Shown piece after piece: positions 53,433 through 61,138 of a DNA stretch of 61,138 nt (position 1 is the first letter of the stretch; every line of letters starts with the position of its first letter). Under the pieces are notes generated by a model, which worked only from the letters and a program-made list of their open reading frames with translations, ran no database searches and was not told the origin of the DNA. The translations under genes were made by a program, and so were the position numbers. Where the stretch lies: NCBI GenBank assembly GCA_905479625.1, contig CAJQNF010000078.1:1-61138 (forward strand), given 5' to 3'. The DNA comes from an uncultured Flavobacteriaceae bacterium. GTDB lineage: Bacteria > Bacteroidota > Bacteroidia > Flavobacteriales > Flavobacteriaceae.

Positions 53433-54848
53433 TCAATAATGTTTTTCTAAAAAATTAATTGTATTGCCATAAATAAATTTCTCTACGATTTCTTCTGGCC
53501 TTATTCTTTTATTTTCCTCCAATTTTAAACTATTGGTATTCTCACAAAACAACTGTGCTTCTGACAGTAAGGCCTGAGCCAATATAGGCAAATATTCGGC
53601 TGTCCACACCCCGTTAAGAGGATTAATCGTGCCATCAAAATCGCTACCAATACAGGCCGTGTTCCAAGCATAAAGTTTCTCTTTATCCAACACTTCTGCG
53701 ATGTGTTGTATTTGCCGCCAAATAATTAAAGCTGAATATCTTAATGCCTCTTTACTGTCTAAATTAAATATCGATTTTTTTATTATACTTCTATTTGCCA
53801 ATCTATTCGCGTCCATTTGCAAAGCGAAAAGACCTTCTGTTTTCGATATTACAACGATTTCTTCATCAAAAAAGTTAATGTCATCCCCACTAAACAAAGA
53901 AGGGTCTAGTGTTCCATTTTTTTGACCAGAAATGCCGGTTCCCGTAACGGCCCCATGGCTAACAATAATGGGTATTTTATTGTCATATTCATTTTCAATA
54001 AGTGAAAAATACTGCAATCTTGATTTTAAGCTCATATGTTTTATGTCTATAAATATGGGCTTACCATCATTATTTATCAAGGCTCTAACTACTTTATGTC
54101 CTAATTCAGAAAATCCATTGTTCAAATTTTCAAATTGATTCACCAGTGGCCCTAATCGATCCAGACTTCTGGCATGACCACATAAATCATTGTTAAAATT
54201 ATGTGCAAGCGTAATAAAAAGAGGAGGGAATTCCCATTTTTTAATCTGTCTGATATTATTTAATACTTCCTCATCATCTGTAGTATGCCCATATGGCCTC
54301 AAACCTGAATTAAAAACGTGTGCCCCTTCAATAGTGCTAATTACTGCTAAAGTATTTTCTGATTTTAAAATTCGCTCTGTCTCTGACCAGGAAGCAGCAA
54401 AATTCCATTTTTTAACGGTGCCATCAACCATCTGTTCTTTACGGCTGTTTAGTAAAAAAGTATATTCATTCTCTAAGTCCTGAAAATAATTGCCATGCTT
54501 TTGTAGGTAGCGAATTCTTTTATAGCCAATACTTGTTATCATATTCGCAAGTCTTGCTGAAACAGGTCCGTTTAAAAATCCATTGATAAAGAATCCTTTT
54601 TCAAAAGGATAAAGTGAAACAAAAGCGACCCTAATATTTGCATTTGACATGGTTGTGAAATCTGCCTGGCTAAACTTAGTCATTCCGGTTAGCGCATTAA
54701 AAGCTTTTGAAATCCATGTTGGAGGATTTGCATACCAAAGGTCAGATTTATGATTTTTCCTGCCAGACCTGCCCGAGAATGAATGTCCAAATGTTTTTAG
54801 ATTTGGGTGGCAGTGGAGGTCAGTAAATTTGAATTGTAATGACTTCAT
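53433..54848 (-). CDS. M19-family membrane dipeptidase
   Basis: This 471-aa metallo-dipeptidase belongs to the amidohydrolase superfamily. The zinc-binding FTDLHCHPN opens the domain, with IEGAHVFNSG, LFITLAHNFNNDLCGH, IDIKHMSLKSR, PIIVSHGAVTG and IGSDFDGTINP further on. No signal peptide is obvious at its start (MKSLQFKFTDL), unlike many secreted relatives, so a cytoplasmic location is possible. It may cleave dipeptides, including D-amino-acid ones. Confidence 0.85.
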   Translation of the reverse strand: MKSLQFKFTDLHCHPNLKTFGHSFSGRSGRKNHKSDLWYANPPTWISKAFNALTGMTKFSQADFTTMSNANIRVAFVSLYPFEKGFFINGFLNGPVSARLANMITSIGYKRIRYLQKHGNYFQDLENEYTFLLNSRKEQMVDGTVKKWNFAASWSETERILKSENTLAVISTIEGAHVFNSGLRPYGHTTDDEEVLNNIRQIKKWEFPPLFITLAHNFNNDLCGHARSLDRLGPLVNQFENLNNGFSELGHKVVRALINNDGKPIFIDIKHMSLKSRLQYFSLIENEYDNKIPIIVSHGAVTGTGISGQKNGTLDPSLFSGDDINFFDEEIVVISKTEGLFALQMDANRLANRSIIKKSIFNLDSKEALRYSALIIWRQIQHIAEVLDKEKLYAWNTACIGSDFDGTINPLNGVWTAEYLPILAQALLSEAQLFCENTNSLKLEENKRIRPEEIVEKFIYGNTINFLEKHY

Positions 54849-54886
54849 TTTTCTATTCTTGATACCAAGAGCTGCTATTCATTAGG

Positions 54887-55969
54887 CTACTGTTCTAACT
54901 CGGAAGCATTGTTTTTTATGAGTTGATAATGATAATTTAAGGCTTCATTCAATGAATAAGACCGATACCCCAGGTTATTTTCATTTGCATAATTTTCTAC
55001 GATTTGTGTTAACTCTGGAGCAAATACGGAACTAACTCTAGGGAAAAGATGATGAATCAAATGATAATTAAAATTACCCAAAAGGTTATTACCTAACCAT
55101 TTATTTATTCTTACATCATTTGTTGTATTGAATTGATGTCTGAGCCAACTGTCAGACAACCTTCCCTGAGCATCAGGAAGAGGAAAATCATTGGTATTGT
55201 TGGCATGAGGTGTTAACAGTATTAACAAAGCGAAAATCCCTGCAATGACTATCATTATAAGCATTGCTCCTACAGCACTAATAATAGACATGCCATTTAA
55301 TACGGGTACGACAACCGAATAAAAAATAAAGAATAGTTTAAAACTAAAAAGTTTCACATACTCAACGATTGGGATCTTAATAACTTTTCGAATGAGCTGT
55401 CCTTCACTAAAAAAATCCTTAAAATCTCTTATAAAAACCCAGTTAACCAAATAGAGCGGATAAAACAAAAAGATTAAAAAATGTTGATAGGAATGAAGTT
55501 TTGTTTTCTTATCGTGAGGATATATCCTAAATAAACTTGCTTGTTCAATATCAGAATCCCATCCGGCTATATTTTGATATCCATGATGCAATCGCATATG
55601 CCTCTTTTTCCATATAAAGCTGTTAGAACCTATCAAGTCAAAAAAATACAATAACATTCGATTATATTTTCTTGTCTCAAAAATATTATCATGAACAGCT
55701 TCATGTACCATGTTAAGAAAGATCAATACCGTAGTCATACCCATCAATCCATAGATAATAAAGAATGCTATATGATTGGTATAAAATTTTGTTGAAATGA
55801 GATAAAGAATTATATAAAGAACAGGAAAAAATATCGCTCTTATTTTGGCATGCATCTTCCTACTATTTGGCAGTTTTAATAATTCTAGATTAACCCTGTC
55901 TTTAAGAATGTTAAAATGAAGTTTATCCTTATCGTCTTGGATAAAAGTTACTTTTTTAATCATCTTCAC
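54887..55969 (-). CDS. Membrane fatty-acid desaturase
   Basis: This 360-aa di-iron membrane desaturase has the three histidine boxes HEAVHDN (HxxxH), HMRLHHGY (HxxxHH) and HLIHHLFP (HxxHH). Four or so hydrophobic helices surround them. It introduces double bonds into acyl lipids and so affects membrane fluidity; regioselectivity cannot be told. Met3 is an alternative start. About 200 bases without genes precede it, in which I see no clear signal. Confidence 0.88.
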   Translation of the reverse strand: MKMIKKVTFIQDDKDKLHFNILKDRVNLELLKLPNSRKMHAKIRAIFFPVLYIILYLISTKFYTNHIAFFIIYGLMGMTTVLIFLNMVHEAVHDNIFETRKYNRMLLYFFDLIGSNSFIWKKRHMRLHHGYQNIAGWDSDIEQASLFRIYPHDKKTKLHSYQHFLIFLFYPLYLVNWVFIRDFKDFFSEGQLIRKVIKIPIVEYVKLFSFKLFFIFYSVVVPVLNGMSIISAVGAMLIMIVIAGIFALLILLTPHANNTNDFPLPDAQGRLSDSWLRHQFNTTNDVRINKWLGNNLLGNFNYHLIHHLFPRVSSVFAPELTQIVENYANENNLGYRSYSLNEALNYHYQLIKNNASELEQ

Positions 55970-56177
55970 CTCAATTTTATCAATTCAAAACAACACAACC
56001 AAATCCGATAATTTGCTTTAATTTTTGAAACCATCCGAAAGGGAGCTATCACTGGAAATGATCATATTCGATATATGTCGAATAACTCAAATTTACTAAA
56101 AATAAACCAAAAGTCAAATTTACACCTCAATACCAGTGGTTTACATTTGATTGTAAAATAGAATTAGAAACAAGTTC

Positions 56178-57338
56178 TTAAAAAGACCATTTGAATCTGA
56201 CAAAAATTGCAGTACCACTGTTCACTAATGGGTCCCCATTCTGATCCTCGACTTCATCCATATTATAATATTGCCCTATACCTGCTAATTCCATGGAGTC
56301 TGATATAGAATAGGTCAAGGTGGGTCCTACATACATAAAATTCCCTTCAGGCCCATACATCCCTGCCAGCATGACTCTAAATAACGGACTAACATCATAC
56401 CCACCACTTCCAAAAATTGCCAGTTTGGTAGGGAACAAGTTTTTTGGACTTAGATCCTGAAATAAAAGATCTCCCAATCCACTTGAGAAATTCTCGGCTC
56501 CAAAGCCATTGTACAAAGTCTCAAATTGAACATTAAGTGAGCTTTTAAAAGTGTAATCATAATGAATAGTAGCAGTAGCTTTACCTCCTCCATCATCTTT
56601 GTCCATTGGGTGATAATAAGTCATTTCTCCACTAAAACCTCCTCCGGCAATACTTCCGGAAAAACCACCTCCAAGTACATAATCCGATTCAGTGTATACC
56701 CCTCCCAAAAACTGTATATCATATCCTTTTGTATTAAACCTGTAAAGCATCACCGAAGTAATTTCACTTGCTGAATTAAGTGAAGTGGAAAGTTCTAACT
56801 TACTGGATTGGCCGATGTAGTATTGCAACCTGACCGCATCACTGCCTGGTTTCTCTTCATAGTCAAAATCAAAATAGGAGTAAGTATTGAAAAGATCATT
56901 TGGGTTCCATACGAAAGACTGTCCCCAATTGATTCTTTGTCGACCAACAGTTATTTGAAGATTTCCTGCAGTATAATCTAACATAAAGCGATCAAGTTGA
57001 GAAAGACCAATCCAGGAAGTATTTTCAGCCCAAACCCAGGACAAATCAAAATACCCATTATCTCTTGATACATAGTCTGCATATCCCGGAATCAAACTAA
57101 CATTATTACCGATGATCACCCTGTTTCTCAATCCTCCTGTAAAAGTCAGTTTGTCACTGATAAACCAATTGACATCAAATCGATTATGAAGAACGTTCTC
57201 TAAGGCCATTTCTCCATCTTCTCCAATTGTCTGCATAATAGCCATTCCTTTCACGTAGCCTTTGACCATCCATTTTTCTTGCGATAATGCAGTACAGCTT
57301 AGAAGGAGCATCATGAAAAAAAGTAGTTTTTTCAGCAT
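56178..57338 (-). CDS. Outer-membrane beta-barrel protein of the ABC efflux/sorting operon
   Basis: This 386-aa outer-membrane protein has a signal peptide (LKKLLFFMMLLLSCTALSQ). Its strands resemble DUF1302-like or porin-like barrels, e.g. LQITVGRQRINWGQSFVW and GLRNRVIIGNNVSLIPG, and it ends in FVRFKWSF. It is last in an operon with LolD-like ATPase, two FtsX permeases and a lipoprotein-sorting-like protein. It may be the outer-membrane end of that system; direct evidence is lacking. Confidence 0.75.
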   Translation of the reverse strand: MLKKLLFFMMLLLSCTALSQEKWMVKGYVKGMAIMQTIGEDGEMALENVLHNRFDVNWFISDKLTFTGGLRNRVIIGNNVSLIPGYADYVSRDNGYFDLSWVWAENTSWIGLSQLDRFMLDYTAGNLQITVGRQRINWGQSFVWNPNDLFNTYSYFDFDYEEKPGSDAVRLQYYIGQSSKLELSTSLNSASEITSVMLYRFNTKGYDIQFLGGVYTESDYVLGGGFSGSIAGGGFSGEMTYYHPMDKDDGGGKATATIHYDYTFKSSLNVQFETLYNGFGAENFSSGLGDLLFQDLSPKNLFPTKLAIFGSGGYDVSPLFRVMLAGMYGPEGNFMYVGPTLTYSISDSMELAGIGQYYNMDEVEDQNGDPLVNSGTAIFVRFKWSF

Positions 57339-57374
57339 AATTTAACGCTTATAAGGCCAAGGTTTAAAATAAAA

Positions 57375-58061
57375 TCAAGATTTTACGATATCTGATATCA
57401 CCTTACCATCATCCAAGGTAACCACCCTTCTTGCCTTATCCATAACTCTTTGGTCATGTGTTGCAAAAATAAAGGTGATATGCTCTTCTTTATTCAATTG
57501 CTCCATGATATCTAAGAGCTGGTTTGTTGCTGTTGAATCCAAATTGGCTGTAGGTTCATCAGCCAGAATGAACTTTGGTTTTGAGGCCAACGCTCTGGCA
57601 ACCGCAACTCGTTGTTGCTGACCTCCTGAAAGTTGGTTTGGCTTACTGTTTAATTTTTCTCCCAATCCTACAGATTCTAAAAGCGTGATCGTACGCTCAT
57701 CCATTTCTTTCTTATTCCAGTTCTGCAGCTGCATGATAAATTCAACATTCTCCTTAGCGGTTAATACAGGAATCAGGTTATAAGCCTGAAAAACAAATCC
57801 AATATTTCTCAATCTAAAATCAATCAATTTATTGGAAGACAATTCAGACATGACACTTCCGTCAACAACCACATTTCCTGATGTGGGAACTTCCAGCCCC
57901 CCAATCATGTTCATCAAAGTTGTCTTTCCACAGCCTGAAGGCCCAACTATAGCAGCAAACTCGCCTTCCTCAAAACTGAGATCAATACCATTGACGGCAT
58001 ACACCGGCACTTCTGTATCATGATAGGTTTTCGTTAAATTGTTGATATGAATGATACTCAT
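57375..58061 (-). CDS. LolD/MacB-type ABC ATPase
   Basis: This 228-aa ATPase belongs to the LolD/MacB/FtsE class that drives extrusion of lipoproteins or small molecules without transporting through its own channel. Walker A GPSGCGKTT, signature LSGGQQQR, Walker B FILADEPTANLD and H-loop FATHDQRVM are intact. It is 21 bases downstream of the permease gene and pairs with both upstream permeases. Confidence 0.92.
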   Translation of the reverse strand: MSIIHINNLTKTYHDTEVPVYAVNGIDLSFEEGEFAAIVGPSGCGKTTLMNMIGGLEVPTSGNVVVDGSVMSELSSNKLIDFRLRNIGFVFQAYNLIPVLTAKENVEFIMQLQNWNKKEMDERTITLLESVGLGEKLNSKPNQLSGGQQQRVAVARALASKPKFILADEPTANLDSTATNQLLDIMEQLNKEEHITFIFATHDQRVMDKARRVVTLDDGKVISDIVKS

Positions 58062-58082
58062 AATATTTAATTTCCTGATTAA

Positions 58083-59309
58083 TTAAATGGACCTTATCGC
58101 CTCTGCCGGATGTAATTTTAATGCTTTTAAGGCTGGATAGATCGATGCTATTATTCCGGTAAAAATGACCAAGACTGTGATCTGCATATATCTATATCCT
58201 TCCAACATGGGATAGGTAATCGCGGCATAACCCACACTTTCCATTCCTTCTGCATAAGAAGACAAATCTATTCCTGCTTTACTGAAATAATTGATCAATA
58301 ACACACTTAAGATCTCTCCTAATACTGCACCCACAAGCGCTAAAAATATAGTCTCTAGCATGATCATAAAAAACACCCTTCTTTTATTCATACCAATGGC
58401 CATGAGCATTCCCAATTCTCTAGTTCGTTCCAGAACTACCATGAGCATAGTATTCACTATCCCAAATCCTAAGGCCCCTAAAATAATGACCATAAACAAG
58501 CCCATCATTGTATCCATATAGCCTGACATCAAGCTTAAATAAGGTGAAACTTCAGCCCAGTCTTCTATCTTTTCATCTGGAAATTTGTTTTGTAATTCCC
58601 CTGCCAGCAATTCGGCTTTCTCGAAATCATCCAGCAAAAGCACGATTTCATGTGCTTCATCTTTAGGCAAGGCCAATACCCTTCGCAGGTCATCATTTTT
58701 TACAAAAACATGCATTTTATCCCATGGATTGTTATCGGTTCTAAATATACCTACCACTTTAAAAGCTGCTCCCGTAATCTCCCCGTTATAATCTTGAAAA
58801 GTAAGTACGATTTTTGACTTTAATCGAGCCTTAAGTTCATCTGCAAGGGCTCGGGAAATCACAATAGAATTCTTCTTTTCAGCCTCAAAAAAATCTCCTG
58901 ATGCCGTATCAATCTTTTTATAAATTTCAAAAACCTGCTTTTCTTGTATTGGATCTACCCCAATAATATTAACGCCCATATTCTTATTAGCTGTCGCAGA
59001 CATCCCTGTTACAAGAATTCTCTCGGTTACGCCAATAACATCTGTTTTATCTTGAAGATACTTTAATTTTTCTGCGGTGTTTTTTATGGTTTTTTTGACA
59101 TCAGTGTTTTCATTATAAACAGGATTATGCAATTGTACATGTCCAATTTCATAAGCAAAAGTATTCTTTACCCGTTGTTGGGCCATTCCATTCATCCAGG
59201 CACTTGAAAACAATCCTCCAACCAGACCAGAGGCAATGGCAAAAATGACTACAGCACTTCTCATCTTGCTGCGCCACAAACTTCTCCAGGCTATCTTGAT
59301 TAAAACCAT
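58083..59309 (-). CDS. FtsX/MacB-type ABC permease 1
   Basis: This 408-aa permease has one N-terminal helix (IAWRSLWRSKMRSAVVIFAIASG), a large periplasmic MacB_PCD domain and three C-terminal FtsX helices, including MLMVVLERTRELGMLMAIGM. This is the LolC/LolE topology. It forms a heteromer with the next-upstream permease, which has the same layout. The two genes are 2 bases apart. Confidence 0.9.
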   Translation of the reverse strand: MVLIKIAWRSLWRSKMRSAVVIFAIASGLVGGLFSSAWMNGMAQQRVKNTFAYEIGHVQLHNPVYNENTDVKKTIKNTAEKLKYLQDKTDVIGVTERILVTGMSATANKNMGVNIIGVDPIQEKQVFEIYKKIDTASGDFFEAEKKNSIVISRALADELKARLKSKIVLTFQDYNGEITGAAFKVVGIFRTDNNPWDKMHVFVKNDDLRRVLALPKDEAHEIVLLLDDFEKAELLAGELQNKFPDEKIEDWAEVSPYLSLMSGYMDTMMGLFMVIILGALGFGIVNTMLMVVLERTRELGMLMAIGMNKRRVFFMIMLETIFLALVGAVLGEILSVLLINYFSKAGIDLSSYAEGMESVGYAAITYPMLEGYRYMQITVLVIFTGIIASIYPALKALKLHPAEAIRSI

Positions 59310-59311
59310 AA

Positions 59312-60535
59312 TTATGTTCTTAAGCCTTTAACAACTTCTAAATTCAATATCTTAATTGTGGGGTATGACATCGCGATCAAACTAAGTATACTAATGGCTA
59401 TTCCCTGAAAAACGAAAATATTCCCTTCCATACTCATGGGTAAAACAGGTTCAAAATTAAAGTCCTGCATCACTTCAACCGCATCCCCAGAAAATTCAAT
59501 CGGGTTATAATAAAAATAGAACATCACGGGCAGACTAATCATAATTCCTGCAGCTACTGCCATGGCTGTAAGAATAAATAATTCAACAATCACAACTTTG
59601 GCCAGTTGCATTTTTTGCATACCTATAGCCACCATCACTGAGAATTCGCGTATTCTCTCATTGGTCATCATGAGCACTGTTCCAAATATGCCAAAGGCAA
59701 TAACCATATACAAAATTGCGATCATGATGACACCACCCGCATTATCGGTTTCAATCATCTGAATCAATTCTTTATTCATGACTTCCCAACCTAAAACCTG
59801 GTATTGTTGTGGATCTATTTTCTGTTTCACATCTATTTCGACCGCATTAGTTTGATCCATATCTTTCAAATCAAACACCAACGCTGTATACCTGTCATAG
59901 GCTGAAAACAGTTCTTGCGCCTCTTTAACAGCCAGATAAACAGTACTTCTATTCATCTCAGGAGTAGGAAGTTTTAAAATTCCTTTGATTGGGTATAAAC
60001 CTGCTGCAGTTGCTCCATGATAACCTGAAGAAAACAACACTAGTGTATCGTTGACACCGACCTTTAAAAAGATCGCCAATCCTTGGGCAACCAGTATACT
60101 TTTGTCTTCTGAGTCAATGAATTCACCTTCCTTAAGAAAAGATTTGACCTTGGTCATTTTATTTTCTTTTTCCGGATCGATTCCCATCACGGCAACTCCT
60201 TTTGTGGATTCACCAGAAGAAGCTAGTGCAAATGATTCAAGCCTAGGAATAATCTGATTAATTTCAGGATTCTTAGATAAATCATCAACTATAGATGGGT
60301 CAATAGTCATTGTGTTATTGATCGTCTTATCATCCCAATAATCCTTGTTTTGAACCTGTAAATATCCTGTATAGGATTCAACCGCGTTCGTTTTCATCTT
60401 GGCATAGGATCCCCTTTGGAAACCCCTCATAATAATGGCAAAGAACAAAGCGAACATGATCGAAGCAACCGTGATCATAGTCCTTCTCTTATTCCTCCAG
60501 ATATTTCTCCAGGCTATTTTAACAATAGTATTCAT
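59312..60535 (-). CDS. FtsX/MacB-type ABC permease 2
   Basis: This 407-aa paralogue of the neighbouring permease has the same topology (IAWRNIWRNKRRTMITVASIMF; C-terminal MMTNERIREFSVMVAIGMQK). With the LolD-like ATPase it would form a LolCDE-like or MacB-like extruder. Substrate is unknown. The gene follows the lipoprotein-sorting-like gene by 15 bases. Confidence 0.9.
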   Translation of the reverse strand: MNTIVKIAWRNIWRNKRRTMITVASIMFALFFAIIMRGFQRGSYAKMKTNAVESYTGYLQVQNKDYWDDKTINNTMTIDPSIVDDLSKNPEINQIIPRLESFALASSGESTKGVAVMGIDPEKENKMTKVKSFLKEGEFIDSEDKSILVAQGLAIFLKVGVNDTLVLFSSGYHGATAAGLYPIKGILKLPTPEMNRSTVYLAVKEAQELFSAYDRYTALVFDLKDMDQTNAVEIDVKQKIDPQQYQVLGWEVMNKELIQMIETDNAGGVIMIAILYMVIAFGIFGTVLMMTNERIREFSVMVAIGMQKMQLAKVVIVELFILTAMAVAAGIMISLPVMFYFYYNPIEFSGDAVEVMQDFNFEPVLPMSMEGNIFVFQGIAISILSLIAMSYPTIKILNLEVVKGLRT

Positions 60536-60550
60536 TGAATATTCGTTAGT

Positions 60551-61138
60551 TTACCTAATTCGTTTCATATTCTGCTGCGAGAAGTAAGTTGTTGGTAATT
60601 CTACATCATACTGTACTTCCTTTAAAAAGATAACCGTCTTTTTTCCTTCTCCATCGGCCGGAACAATTTCTATTCTACTTGGAATCAGCCTGCCGTCCAT
60701 TTTCTTAAAGTCATATCCAAAATCACTTTTGACCAAATCATCATCCTCATCATAATATTCTGATTTGATCTGAATGAATTCATCTTTAGTAATCCATTTA
60801 TACACTTTTGCCCATATAACTGCAGCTTCTTCTTTGGGGATCATTTTTATTTTATAACATGCCAATCCCTCAATTGTTTCTTCTTTATCAATACTGTGAT
60901 TGTAATCCCTTACGATTGAACTTTCCTTAAGTATATCGTCATTGGTATAATCGGATCCCATCCATCCCTGTGACATCATAGACGCCGGAATTTTGATCAT
61001 ACGACCAATGCTCGGCATCCAATTCCACATCTCTGTTTCTCTTTTCATAAAAACCTGGCCTTTATCCTTTGCGGGAGCTGTGATAAAGGTCATCGAATAA
61101 TCCAATCCGTTCGACCAACTTTTCATCGAGATAGTACG
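60551..61138 (-). CDS. Outer-membrane lipoprotein-sorting protein-like (5' partial)
   Basis: The reading frame is open through the window edge: four more in-frame codons (R-T-I-S) precede the first visible Met. The true start, and presumably a signal peptide, therefore lies outside. The visible part resembles LolA-like outer-membrane lipoprotein-sorting proteins of the kind found with FtsX permeases: FMKRETEMWNWMPSIGRMIK, SMMSQGWMGSDYTNDDI, LACYKIKMIPKEEAAVIW. It is the first visible gene of the operon and probably a periplasmic carrier. Confidence 0.82.
   Translation of the reverse strand, partial: RTISMKSWSNGLDYSMTFITAPAKDKGQVFMKRETEMWNWMPSIGRMIKIPASMMSQGWMGSDYTNDDILKESSIVRDYNHSIDKEETIEGLACYKIKMIPKEEAAVIWAKVYKWITKDEFIQIKSEYYDEDDDLVKSDFGYDFKKMDGRLIPSRIEIVPADGEGKKTVIFLKEVQYDVELPTTYFSQQNMKRIR

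Noticed and set aside
1-61138. CRISPR arrays, tRNA or rRNA genes, IS elements, integrase-type boundaries
   Set aside because: No regularly spaced direct repeats with unique spacers, no transposase or integrase reading frames and no RNA gene signatures were seen on either strand.

Overview
The window looks like chromosomal DNA of a marine-type Bacteroidota, most likely a member of the Flavobacteriaceae. The sequence is AT-rich and has almost no Shine-Dalgarno sites. Candidate promoters carry the Bacteroidota -7 element TAnnTTTG. Typical flavobacterial families are present (DUF4294, DUF4212/SSS symporter pair, YkuD-type L,D-transpeptidase, fused ADP-forming acyl-CoA synthetase). No rRNA, tRNA, CRISPR, IS element or prophage was seen. 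No gene-free stretch exceeds 300 bases.

Region 1 (1-16567) is a complete nitrate assimilation island. It holds nirB (cut by the window edge), a siroheme methyltransferase, a NarK/NasA-type nitrate MFS transporter, a Crp/Fnr regulator and an NrtABCD-like ABC transporter. It also holds an outer-membrane porin, an orphan NarL-type response regulator, a giant nitrate reductase fused to a NirB-like FAD/BFD module, a siroheme-reductase-like protein ending in rubredoxin, and a Met8-like siroheme synthase. Five intergenic regions in the island share a 16-bp inverted repeat, TAMGTATTTWTACKTA, with the spacing expected for a Crp/Fnr-family operator. The narK-crp regulator is the obvious candidate to bind it.

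Region 2 (16750-22359) is an amino-acid or aryl-pyruvate catabolic module: IorA and IorB, an aminotransferase and an ADP-forming acyl-CoA synthetase. Together these could convert an amino acid to a 2-oxoacid, then an acyl-CoA, then an acid plus ATP.

Region 3 (22364-35995) is mostly housekeeping: a glycosyltransferase, an S9 peptidase, RecR, PdxH, a SixA-like phosphatase, an L,D-transpeptidase, and an acetate-uptake-like symporter pair next to acetyl-CoA synthetase. A 30-bp tandem repeat lies between two convergent genes.

Region 4 (36221-42430) is a periplasmic nitrate reductase operon: napD, napA, a NapB-like tetraheme cytochrome, a tetraheme lipoprotein, a PsrB/NrfC-like Fe-S protein and a PsrC/NrfD-like membrane protein. 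There is no napC, napG or napH of the usual type. Quinol oxidation therefore probably runs through the NrfCD-like pair.

Region 5 (42556-46816) is sulfur assimilation: an Rrf2 regulator, a DUF2061 membrane protein, PAPS reductase, a sulfite/nitrite reductase with a C-terminal HEPN domain, and a second siroheme methyltransferase.

Region 6 (46833-61138) has assorted genes: an M42 peptidase, DUF4294, an MscS channel, a YgiQ radical-SAM protein, an M19 dipeptidase and a fatty-acid desaturase. It ends with an operon encoding a LolCDE/MacB-like ABC system with an outer-membrane barrel and a lipoprotein-sorting-like protein, which runs off the window.
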